Source: Myxococcales bacterium (GTDB taxonomy: Bacteria; Myxococcota_A; Polyangia; Haliangiales; Haliangiaceae). From it: a stretch of DNA of 57,292 nt. The notes under the pieces were generated by a model that saw only the letters and a program-made list of their open reading frames with translations, did not search any database and was not told the origin of the DNA. The stretch covers positions 1 to 57,292 of the forward strand of contig WYBA01000156.1 in assembly GCA_011526095.1 (NCBI GenBank), in the 5' to 3' direction. Position numbers and translations under genes: made by a program. Every line of letters begins with the position of its first letter. The stretch's first letter is position 1. Positions 36,787 to 44,637 of the stretch are shown one piece after another.

Positions 36787-39700
36787 AGTACGCGGACCTC
36801 ATTCAGTTCGACCCCATCGAGACCGTCGTTCAGCTCCGCGAAGCCGACCGCGCGGCCAGCGCTCGTCGCCTCGTCGAGACGTTCGTCATCTCCAACCGAA
36901 TGGGCGAGCAGCTCGCGGACCTCGTCCTCCCGCAGCTCCAGTTCGAGACCCCGGCCGACAACAAGGGCCTCCTCGTTGTGGGCAACTACGGCACCGGCAA
37001 GTCGCATCTGATGGCCGTCATCTCCGCGATCGCGGAGCATGCCGAGCTCGCGAGCGTACTCACCAACCCCGCAGTGGCGGACAAGGCCTCGCTCGTCGCC
37101 GGGCGGTTCTTCGTCATCCGAGCCGAGATCAACTCGTCGATGCCGCTGCGGCAGTTCGTCATGGAGACGCTCCAGGACCAGCTGTCAGGACAAGGCGTGC
37201 ACTTCGACGTGCCGCCCGAGGATCAGGTCAAGAACCACAAGGATGTGTTCGCCTCCATGATGGCGGCGTTCACCGCGAAGTTCCCCAACAAGGGGCTCCT
37301 CTTCGTTCTCGACGAGCTGCTCGACTACCTCCGCTCCAACCGGGAGCAGGAGCTGATGCGCAACCTGAACTTCCTCCGTGCGGTCGGGGAGTTCGCCAAG
37401 GGCTCGCGCTTCCGCTTCATCGCCGGTGTCCAGGAAAGCCTCTTCGACAATCCGCGCTTCCAGTTCGCAGCGGAAAGTCTCCGGCGGGTGAAGGACCGTT
37501 TCGAGCAGATGCGCATCGCTCGCGAGGATGTCGCACACGTCGTCGCCGAGCGGCTCCTCAAGAAGGACGCGAAGCAGCAGGCGCTGGTGCGCGAGCACCT
37601 GACCAAGTTCGCGCCGCTCTACGGCTCGATGAACGAGCGGATGGACGAGTTCGTTCGTCTCTTCCCGGTGCACCCCGCCTACCTCGACACCTTCGAACGG
37701 GTCTACGTCGCGGAGAAGCGCGAGGTCCTCAAGACGCTGAGCGCCGCGATCCGGCGGTTGGTCGCCGAGAGTGTTCCCGCCGACGAGCCCGGCCTCATCG
37801 CTTACGACTCGTACTGGCAGAACCTGAAGGACAACCCTTCGTTCCGCTCGGTCCCGGAGATCCGCGACGTCATCGAGAAGGCGGACGTCCTCGAAGCGCG
37901 CATTCAGCAGGCCTTCACGCGGCCGCAGTATCGCCCGGCTGCGCTGCGCATCATCCACGCACTCTCGGTCCACCGGCTGACGACCAGCGACATCTTCGCT
38001 CCCATCGGTGCCACGGCCGAAGAGCTACGAGACGACCTCTGCGTGCTCATGCCGCTGCCGGAACGCGACGCGGAGTTCCTCAAGACCGTCGTCGAGACCG
38101 TGCTCCGCGAGATCGTGAAGACCGTCAGCGGGCAGTTCCTGTCGTTCAACCGCGAGAACGGCCAGTACTACCTCGACCTCAAGAAGGACATCGACTTCGA
38201 CTCGCTCATCGAAAGGCGGGCGGAAACTCTCAGCGACTCCCAGCTCGACCGCTACTACTTCGATGGTCTTCGCCGCGTCGTGCTCGAAGACCCGGAAGCA
38301 CCGCCCTACGTCTCCGGCTACCGCATCTGGGAGCACGAGCTCGAATGGCGCGAGCGCAAGGCGGGCCGCAGTGGCTACCTCTTCTTCGGCGCGCCGAACG
38401 AGCGATCCACCGCACAGCCGCCACGCGACTTCTATATCTACTTCCTCCAGCCGTTCGAAGCACCGTACTTCAAGGACGAGCGCAAGCCCGACGAGGTCTT
38501 CTTCCGGCTCACGCACCGTGACGAGGAGTTTGACCGTGCGCTCAAGCTCTACGCGGGTGCGCGCGAGCTCTCGGCCACGGCGTCGGGCAGCAACAAGAAG
38601 ATCTACGACGACAAGGCCCTGGAGCAACTGCGGACGATGACCCGCTGGCTTCAGGAGAAGCTAACCACTGTCTACGAGGTCACGTACCAGGGCAAGGCGC
38701 GAAGCCTTGGCGAGCTCCTCCAGACGCTGTTCGCTCGTGCGCCGTCGCGTGGCGGTGTCCGGGACTACGTCGATGTCGCGGCGGCGGTCTCGCTGTCCAC
38801 CCACTTCACCGACACCGCGCCCGACTACCCGATCTTCGATACCCCCATCACCCGCGCGAACCGCGGGCAGGCGGCACAGGACGCGCTGCGCTGGATCGCC
38901 GGTAGCGTCAAGAGCAAGCTCGGCGCGTCCGTCCTCGATGCACTCGAGATGCTCGACGGCGACCAGCTCCGCCCGCGTGAATCTCGCTACGCGAAGCACA
39001 TCATCGAGCTGCTGGGGGCCAAGGGCGAAGGTCAGGTGCTCAACCGCTCCGAGCTCGTTCAAGAGCAGGCCGGAGTCGACTACTGGAGCCGCTTCCGGCT
39101 CGAGCCGGAGTTCCTCGCCGTGGTCCTGGCGGGGCTCGTGCACAGCGGGGACGTGGTCCTGAGCATCACCGGGAAGAAGATCGACGCCGGCGCCATCGAC
39201 CAGTTCGCGAAGCTGTCGGTGAATGACGTCGCCCAGTTCAAGCACATCGACCGCCCGCGCGACCTTCCGCTCGGCGCCCTCCAGGAACTCTTCGCCCTGC
39301 TCGGCGTACCCAAGGGGCTGATCGTCAACCCCGCCAAGCGCGATGACGCAGTAACGCAACTCCAGGCCAAGGTTGCCGAGCTGGTCAACAAGGCCGTCCT
39401 CACCCACGCCCATGTGGCCGACATGGTCCTGTGGGGAAAGCCCATCCTCTCGGAGCAGGAGCAGACCGAGTGGCGCCAGCGCTTGGGCGATCTGAAGCGC
39501 TTCCTGGAATCGCTCCAGGCCTTCAACACGGCCGGCAAGTTGAAGAGCTTCCCGCACGACGTCGCGACCATTCGGGCGCAGCGTCCGGGGCTCGCGCTCG
39601 TACGTGAGGTCGAGGAGCTCGGCGAGCTCGTGCAGCAGGTGGGCCCCACGACCTCGTACCTGGGAAAGGCCGAGGCCGTGCTCCAAGCTGGTCACCCCTG

Positions 39701-40481
39701 GGTGGACCAGATGCGCGAGCGTCGCGGCGAGCTGATGGCCAAGATCACGAGCCCGAAGCACCGCGCCGACTCGGGTTTCCAGCGTGCCCTCGGCCAGGCA
39801 CTGGTGGAGCTCAAGACGGCCTACCACGACGCCTACCTCCAGAGCCACGCGCAGTCGCGACTCGGCGCGACTGACGATCAGCGCAAGGCGCGACTCGGCC
39901 AGGACCCTCGCCTCAAGCAGCTCCAGCAGCTCTCGACGGTCGAGATGATGCCGACCCAGCAGCTCCGCGACTTCCAGAACACGCTCTTCGGACTGAAGAC
40001 GTGCTTCAGCCTGACCAAGCAAGACCTCGGCGCCGATCCCATCTGTCCGCACTGCGCATTCCGTCCCGTCGAGGAGCCCTTCACGGGGACGAAGGCGGGA
40101 GACCAGATCGGACAGCTCGATGCCGAGCTCGACGACATGGTGAAGAGCTGGACGAACACGCTGCTCGCCAACCTCGAGGACCCGACGGTAGCCGGTAACA
40201 TCGAACTGCTCGGCGCCGGAAAGGGCCGCGACGCCGTTGTTGCCTTCCTGAAGGCCAAGAGCCTGCCCGACCCCGTGAGCCCAGGCTTCGTGAAGGCACT
40301 CCAGGAGATCCTGAGCGGGCTCGAGAAGGTCGTGCTCACCGAGGCACGGTTGCGGTCGGCACTCACCGACGGCGGGGTCCCGTGCACGGTCAGCGAGCTG
40401 AAGGAGCGCTTCGACGCCTTCGTCTCCGACTTGACAAAGGGCAAGGATACATCCCGCGTCCGCGTCGTCGTGGAGCGTTAG
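36783..40481 (+). CDS. brxC: BREX type III large ATPase BrxC
   Basis: 1232 residues. Walker A GNYGTGKSH lies at residues 67-75, and a Walker B-like LLFVLDELLDYL at ~175-186 belongs to the N-terminal AAA+-type module. The rest is a long mostly helical region, with a single CPHC knuckle near residue 1084. BrxC/PglY proteins are the central ATPases of BREX; their activity in type III is not defined biochemically as far as I know. ATG 36783 overlaps the brxF stop (ATGA); longer frames begin inside brxF. The length is typical. Confidence 0.9.
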   Translation: MKYADLIQFDPIETVVQLREADRAASARRLVETFVISNRMGEQLADLVLPQLQFETPADNKGLLVVGNYGTGKSHLMAVISAIAEHAELASVLTNPAVADKASLVAGRFFVIRAEINSSMPLRQFVMETLQDQLSGQGVHFDVPPEDQVKNHKDVFASMMAAFTAKFPNKGLLFVLDELLDYLRSNREQELMRNLNFLRAVGEFAKGSRFRFIAGVQESLFDNPRFQFAAESLRRVKDRFEQMRIAREDVAHVVAERLLKKDAKQQALVREHLTKFAPLYGSMNERMDEFVRLFPVHPAYLDTFERVYVAEKREVLKTLSAAIRRLVAESVPADEPGLIAYDSYWQNLKDNPSFRSVPEIRDVIEKADVLEARIQQAFTRPQYRPAALRIIHALSVHRLTTSDIFAPIGATAEELRDDLCVLMPLPERDAEFLKTVVETVLREIVKTVSGQFLSFNRENGQYYLDLKKDIDFDSLIERRAETLSDSQLDRYYFDGLRRVVLEDPEAPPYVSGYRIWEHELEWRERKAGRSGYLFFGAPNERSTAQPPRDFYIYFLQPFEAPYFKDERKPDEVFFRLTHRDEEFDRALKLYAGARELSATASGSNKKIYDDKALEQLRTMTRWLQEKLTTVYEVTYQGKARSLGELLQTLFARAPSRGGVRDYVDVAAAVSLSTHFTDTAPDYPIFDTPITRANRGQAAQDALRWIAGSVKSKLGASVLDALEMLDGDQLRPRESRYAKHIIELLGAKGEGQVLNRSELVQEQAGVDYWSRFRLEPEFLAVVLAGLVHSGDVVLSITGKKIDAGAIDQFAKLSVNDVAQFKHIDRPRDLPLGALQELFALLGVPKGLIVNPAKRDDAVTQLQAKVAELVNKAVLTHAHVADMVLWGKPILSEQEQTEWRQRLGDLKRFLESLQAFNTAGKLKSFPHDVATIRAQRPGLALVREVEELGELVQQVGPTTSYLGKAEAVLQAGHPWVDQMRERRGELMAKITSPKHRADSGFQRALGQALVELKTAYHDAYLQSHAQSRLGATDDQRKARLGQDPRLKQLQQLSTVEMMPTQQLRDFQNTLFGLKTCFSLTKQDLGADPICPHCAFRPVEEPFTGTKAGDQIGQLDAELDDMVKSWTNTLLANLEDPTVAGNIELLGAGKGRDAVVAFLKAKSLPDPVSPGFVKALQEILSGLEKVVLTEARLRSALTDGGVPCTVSELKERFDAFVSDLTKGKDTSRVRVVVER

Positions 40482-40482
40482 G

Positions 40483-40686
40483 ATGACGGATACCGCTGCC
40501 GAACAGTGGCCGCTGTGCCGCAGTAACCTCCTCTACCCAACCCCCGTCGCCATCGCGTGCGGGCGGGTCACCATTCCGGCCATCGAGTCTTCAACTCGAC
40601 TGGAAACAGAAGAGCTCGTGTTCCAGCGTCTCGTCGAACAGAACGAGGCAGACACCGCCTCGCGCAGCAACTCAGGGAGAAGCTAG
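40483..40686 (+). CDS. Small ORF between brxC and pglX
   Basis: 67 residues, not recognised. ATG 40483 comes one base after the brxC stop, and its own TAG is one base before the pglX ATG, both junctions reading TAGGATGA. That contiguity favours translation. The sequence (acidic middle, Ser-rich end) has no known motif and may be a recently inserted or degraded element. Absence from other type III operons would argue that it is accidental. Confidence 0.45.
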   Translation: MTDTAAEQWPLCRSNLLYPTPVAIACGRVTIPAIESSTRLETEELVFQRLVEQNEADTASRSNSGRS

Positions 40687-40687
40687 G

Positions 40688-43456
40688 ATGAGCAGGCAGC
40701 AGGATCTTAGCTTCGCGAAATCAGGCGCCAACAGGGGGCCTGTCGAGTGCTTGGGCATGAGCTTTGAGAACGACGACGCTCGACGAGCACACTTTCTGCG
40801 GCTGCTACGTGAGAAGCTCCAAGATCCAGAGTTCCGCAGGACCGCGGGGTTTCCGAATGGGAGCGACGACGCCATCCTACGGATGTCTGACCCACCGTAC
40901 TACACGGCATGTCCGAACCCATTCCTGGAAGATTTCATCCGCCTGCATGCGGCGCCCGACGACGCGGCCGCGGCCTACGAACGGGAGCCGTTCGCAGTTG
41001 ATGTGAGCGTCGGCAAGACAGACCAACTCTTTCAACTTCACAGTTATCACACCAAAGTTCCCTACTTAGCCATCGTCCCCTCGATCCTGCATTACACGCG
41101 GCCGGGCGACCTGGTACTCGATGGGTTCAGCGGGTCTGGCATGACGGGGCTCGCAAGTCAGTGGTGCGGCCTCGCACCGCGTGAGTATCAGCAGGAGCTT
41201 GAAGCTCTGTGGAAATCGGAAGGTCGCCGACCGCCGGAATGGGGCTACCGACGGGCGGTTCTCAATGATTTGAGCCCAGCGGCCACATTCATTTCCGCCG
41301 GATTCAACATTCCGTTCGATCCGAATGCCTTTGAACGTGCGGCGGCGCAGATGCTCGCGGAGGTAGAGCAAGAACTCGGCTGGATGTATGAGGTACTCCA
41401 CACCGACGGAAAGAGGAAGGGGCGAGTCAATTACACCATCTGGAGCGAGCTGTTCTCGTGCCCCGAATGTGCGGGCGAGGTGAACTTCCTCGCCGAAGCC
41501 GCAGACCCCGAAAGCACGGGCCCAAAGAAGGCGTTTCCGTGTCCACACTGCGCGGCAGAACTCAACAAAGATCGACTCGAGCGCCGCTTTGACACGCGCC
41601 TCGATCCAATCACCGGGGAGACGTGGAAGCGGATCGCGATGCGCCCTGTCATCGTGAACTACAGCCTCGGCGAGTCAACGCACGAGCGCCCCGTCACAGA
41701 TGCTGACCTCGCCGTACTATCTCGCATTGATGAGCTTCCGTATCCGGCCGAAGCCCCCAGCGTGCCATTTCCGCTCGCCGAAATGTACCACGGGTCCCGA
41801 CTCGGACCGAAGGGATTCACGCGATCCCATCATCTGTTTCTTCCTCGCGCGATTCACTCGATCGCCTTGCTGTGGCGAAAAGCCAATGCCGTCACCAGCC
41901 CACGAATCCGCAGAATGGCGCTCTTCCTCGCAGAACAGGCGGTCTGGACCATGGCTGTGCTCAACAGGTTTCAGCCGCAGGGCTTCAAGCAGGTCAACAA
42001 GTTCCTAAACGGTGTGTACTACGTACCATCGATTCACTGCGAAGTCTCACCGTCCTACGCGCTCGCGGCGCGTGGGAAGCGCATCGCGCGCGCCATCGCG
42101 AAGCTTGGCGCGCGCCCCGACACGTCCATGGTGTCTACTGGAGATTGCGCAGCAATCCCGATCCCTCCAGCATCGATCGACTACGTCTTCACAGACCCCC
42201 CGTTCGGCGAGAATATCTACTACGCGGATTTGAACTTCCTTGTCGAGGCGTGGCATGGCGTGATGACCGCCACCGCAAACGAGGCCATCGTTGACGAGGC
42301 CAAAAAGAAGGGCGTGCATGAGTACCAAGAGCTAATGCGACGCTGCTTCGAGGAATACCACCGTGTGCTCAAGCCCGGCCGGTGGATGACTGTCGTCTTC
42401 AGCAACTCGAGCAACGGAATCTGGCGCGCAATCCAGGAGGCAATGGGCACGGCGGGATTCGTCGTCGCCGACGTGCGTACCCTCGACAAGAAGCAGGGCT
42501 CGTATCGGCAGGTCACCAGTTCGGCCGTGAAGCAAGACCTCGTCATCTCGGCCTACAAGCCGACCGACGCGCTCACCCACCGCTTCGAGCTCGGTCACGC
42601 CACGGCGGAAGGAGCATGGGCCTTCGTCAAGGAGCACCTCGGCAACGTGCCCGTCTTCGTCGGGCGCGCTAGCGAAGGGGAAGTCGTCGCGGAGCGTACG
42701 GCGCAGATGCTGCTCGACCGGATGATTGCCTTCCACGTGCAGCGTGGTATCAGCGTCCCCCTGTCGGGCCCAGAGTTCCTTCAGGGCCTCGCGCAACGAT
42801 TCCCCGAGCGTGACGGGATGTACTTCCTGCCCGACCAGGTGGCGGAGTACGACCGCAAGCGTACGAGTGTCAGCGAGCTGCGCCAGCTCAGCCTCTTCGT
42901 GAACGACGAGGCGAGCGCCATCCAGTGGGTGCGGCAGCAGCTTCAGGACAAGCCCCAGAGCTTCCAGGACCTCACGCCTCAGTACATGCGCGAAGTCCAA
43001 GCCTGGGCGAAGCACGAGGAGACAGTCGAGCTGAAGACCATCCTCGAGCAGAGCTTTCTTCACTACGACGGTCGCGGTCCCGTGCCGAGCCAGATCCACC
43101 GCTATCTCTCGACGAACTACAAGGACCTCCGTAACCTCGAGAAGGACGACCCTCGGCTTGTGGACAAAGCCCGTGACCGCTGGTACGTGCCAGATTCAAG
43201 CAAGCAGGCGGAGCGCGAAGCCATTCGCGAGAAGGCGCTGCTTCGCGAGTTTGAGGAATACAACGCTAGCACGCAGCGCAAGATCAAGGTTTTCCGCACC
43301 GAAGCGGTGCGTGCAGGCTTCAAAGCTTGCTGGCAGGAGCGTGACTACAGGACGATCGTCAAGGTCGCCGAGAGGCTGCCTGATGCTGTGCTCCTAGAAG
43401 ATGAGAAGCTCCTCATGTACTACGACAATGCGCGTACGCGCCTCGGAGACCAGTGA
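40688..43456 (+). CDS. pglX: BREX type III DNA methyltransferase PglXI
   Basis: 922 residues. Probably the adenine-specific methyltransferase that marks host DNA. A DPPY motif (68-71) and the SAM-binding LDGFSGSGMTG (144-154) give the IV-then-I order of beta-class enzymes; a second, internal DPPF (503-506, TDPPFGENIYY) is also present. A zinc-ribbon-like pair, CPEC (258-261) and CPHC (285-288), lies between. The C-terminal third is helical and unrecognised, presumably specificity or partner binding. The 5' portion to roughly 42.4 kb is visibly less G+C-rich than the remainder. Family membership rests on these motifs plus operon position. Confidence 0.88.
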   Translation: MSRQQDLSFAKSGANRGPVECLGMSFENDDARRAHFLRLLREKLQDPEFRRTAGFPNGSDDAILRMSDPPYYTACPNPFLEDFIRLHAAPDDAAAAYEREPFAVDVSVGKTDQLFQLHSYHTKVPYLAIVPSILHYTRPGDLVLDGFSGSGMTGLASQWCGLAPREYQQELEALWKSEGRRPPEWGYRRAVLNDLSPAATFISAGFNIPFDPNAFERAAAQMLAEVEQELGWMYEVLHTDGKRKGRVNYTIWSELFSCPECAGEVNFLAEAADPESTGPKKAFPCPHCAAELNKDRLERRFDTRLDPITGETWKRIAMRPVIVNYSLGESTHERPVTDADLAVLSRIDELPYPAEAPSVPFPLAEMYHGSRLGPKGFTRSHHLFLPRAIHSIALLWRKANAVTSPRIRRMALFLAEQAVWTMAVLNRFQPQGFKQVNKFLNGVYYVPSIHCEVSPSYALAARGKRIARAIAKLGARPDTSMVSTGDCAAIPIPPASIDYVFTDPPFGENIYYADLNFLVEAWHGVMTATANEAIVDEAKKKGVHEYQELMRRCFEEYHRVLKPGRWMTVVFSNSSNGIWRAIQEAMGTAGFVVADVRTLDKKQGSYRQVTSSAVKQDLVISAYKPTDALTHRFELGHATAEGAWAFVKEHLGNVPVFVGRASEGEVVAERTAQMLLDRMIAFHVQRGISVPLSGPEFLQGLAQRFPERDGMYFLPDQVAEYDRKRTSVSELRQLSLFVNDEASAIQWVRQQLQDKPQSFQDLTPQYMREVQAWAKHEETVELKTILEQSFLHYDGRGPVPSQIHRYLSTNYKDLRNLEKDDPRLVDKARDRWYVPDSSKQAEREAIREKALLREFEEYNASTQRKIKVFRTEAVRAGFKACWQERDYRTIVKVAERLPDAVLLEDEKLLMYYDNARTRLGDQ

Positions 43457-43460
43457 GGCA

Positions 43461-43580
43461 ATGGCTGGCAACTCATTCGTTCGAGGCGAGAATTACGTGG
43501 AACTCAACTTGGTCTCGCATCAGCCACGCACAGCCGTGGTTCCGGGCGGAGCCAGAGGCGACCTTCAATGCCTAGCCTGA
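43461..43580 (+). CDS. Tiny ORF overlapping the PLD-like gene, doubtful
   Basis: 39 residues, starting 4 bp after the pglX stop and ending 13 bp inside the next gene in another frame. It has no recognisable motif. Its only support is position: it fills the sole gap of the operon. It may instead be untranslated spacer. Confidence 0.25.
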   Translation: MAGNSFVRGENYVELNLVSHQPRTAVVPGGARGDLQCLA

Positions 43581-44632
43581 CTTCAGCCGAGGCGCTACTC
43601 GGTCGTCCCGGGCAGGGCCTCCCTCTGCCCGGTGCTATCAAGAAGACGCTTTCAGGGTACCAGGGGCAAGCGTTCATTCGACTTGGGTTTGCCTACGCAA
43701 GCAGCGCCGGGGTCCACGTGCTACTCGACAGCCTTGCTGGCCTTCAAGCTTGGCAACGGTCAGATAAGCACTGGCTGTTCGGTGTGCACCATGGAGTGAC
43801 AGAGCCGGCTGCAATCCGCCAAGCCCTGCGGGGCAGTCGCTCTAGAGTACGGTTGTATGTCGGCGGCAAGAATCTAAGCCGAAGAAGCCTCTTTGGCTCG
43901 CCGATGTTTCATGCGAAGGCTGCAGTTCTCGAGAGTCGCGGGAAAGGCGGCCCTGCTGTGTTTCTTGGCTCCGCCAACCTCACCTCGTCAGCGATGGGTG
44001 CCTCGGCAAGGAACTTTGAGGCGGGATCCTATGTCAAAGGCCACGCAGCCCAATTGATGCTGAGGAACCACCTCGATGATTGGTGGTCAATGATCTGGCA
44101 GAGTTCCGTTGATGCGGACGACCGCCTTATCGCCAAGTACGCCGAGTTCAGGGATGAGTTCCTCTCGAGGAATCCTCTCCTGATAGACCAGGCAGACCCT
44201 CCGCCTGGTTCTCATGTTGGCGGTGCACGGTGCCTATGGATAGAGGCCGGTGCCATGTCTGGTGGGTCTCGGAACCAGGTAGAATTCAACCGCGAGTTGG
44301 CGGCATTCTTCGGTGAAGTCACGAAGATCAGTCGGCCGGTCCGCATCAAGATTCGAGATTCGATTTGGAATAGTCGTCCGCTTACGCCAAAGACGACGAC
44401 ATTTGGAGTTGATATCTGGCGCCTGAGCCTTCCGACGCTTTCCACCGGGGGCCTGGACTACCCGAGCACGGTACTTGCCTTCGAGCGTGGGAGTGACTCT
44501 GACGGGGAGTACTTCGTTCTACGCACGGCTCATCCGAGTTCGAAGTTGCACGCACAGTGGCGCTTGAAGGCACTCAGAACCGGCCATGCGGGAGTCACAA
44601 GTGGTCAACGGGCGTACGGATTCTTCGGGTAG
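43568..44632 (+). CDS. PLD-family (HKD) nuclease-like protein inside the BREX operon
   Basis: 354 residues. One HKD-type site: His115 and Lys117 in FHAKAAVLE (Glu122 where Asp is usual), then GSANLTSSAM with Asn137 and NFE at 149-151. A single HKD per chain is normal for the dimeric PLD nucleases (BfiI/NgoFVII, Nuc). The C-terminal ~200 residues are unrecognised. It lies between pglX and brxHII, where the usual type III set has nothing, and ends 5 bp before the helicase. Its base composition is lower in G+C than its neighbours. It recalls DrmC of DISARM, but no drmA/drmB is present. Confidence 0.78.
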   Translation: MPSLTSAEALLGRPGQGLPLPGAIKKTLSGYQGQAFIRLGFAYASSAGVHVLLDSLAGLQAWQRSDKHWLFGVHHGVTEPAAIRQALRGSRSRVRLYVGGKNLSRRSLFGSPMFHAKAAVLESRGKGGPAVFLGSANLTSSAMGASARNFEAGSYVKGHAAQLMLRNHLDDWWSMIWQSSVDADDRLIAKYAEFRDEFLSRNPLLIDQADPPPGSHVGGARCLWIEAGAMSGGSRNQVEFNRELAAFFGEVTKISRPVRIKIRDSIWNSRPLTPKTTTFGVDIWRLSLPTLSTGGLDYPSTVLAFERGSDSDGEYFVLRTAHPSSKLHAQWRLKALRTGHAGVTSGQRAYGFFG

Positions 44633-44637
44633 AAGCG

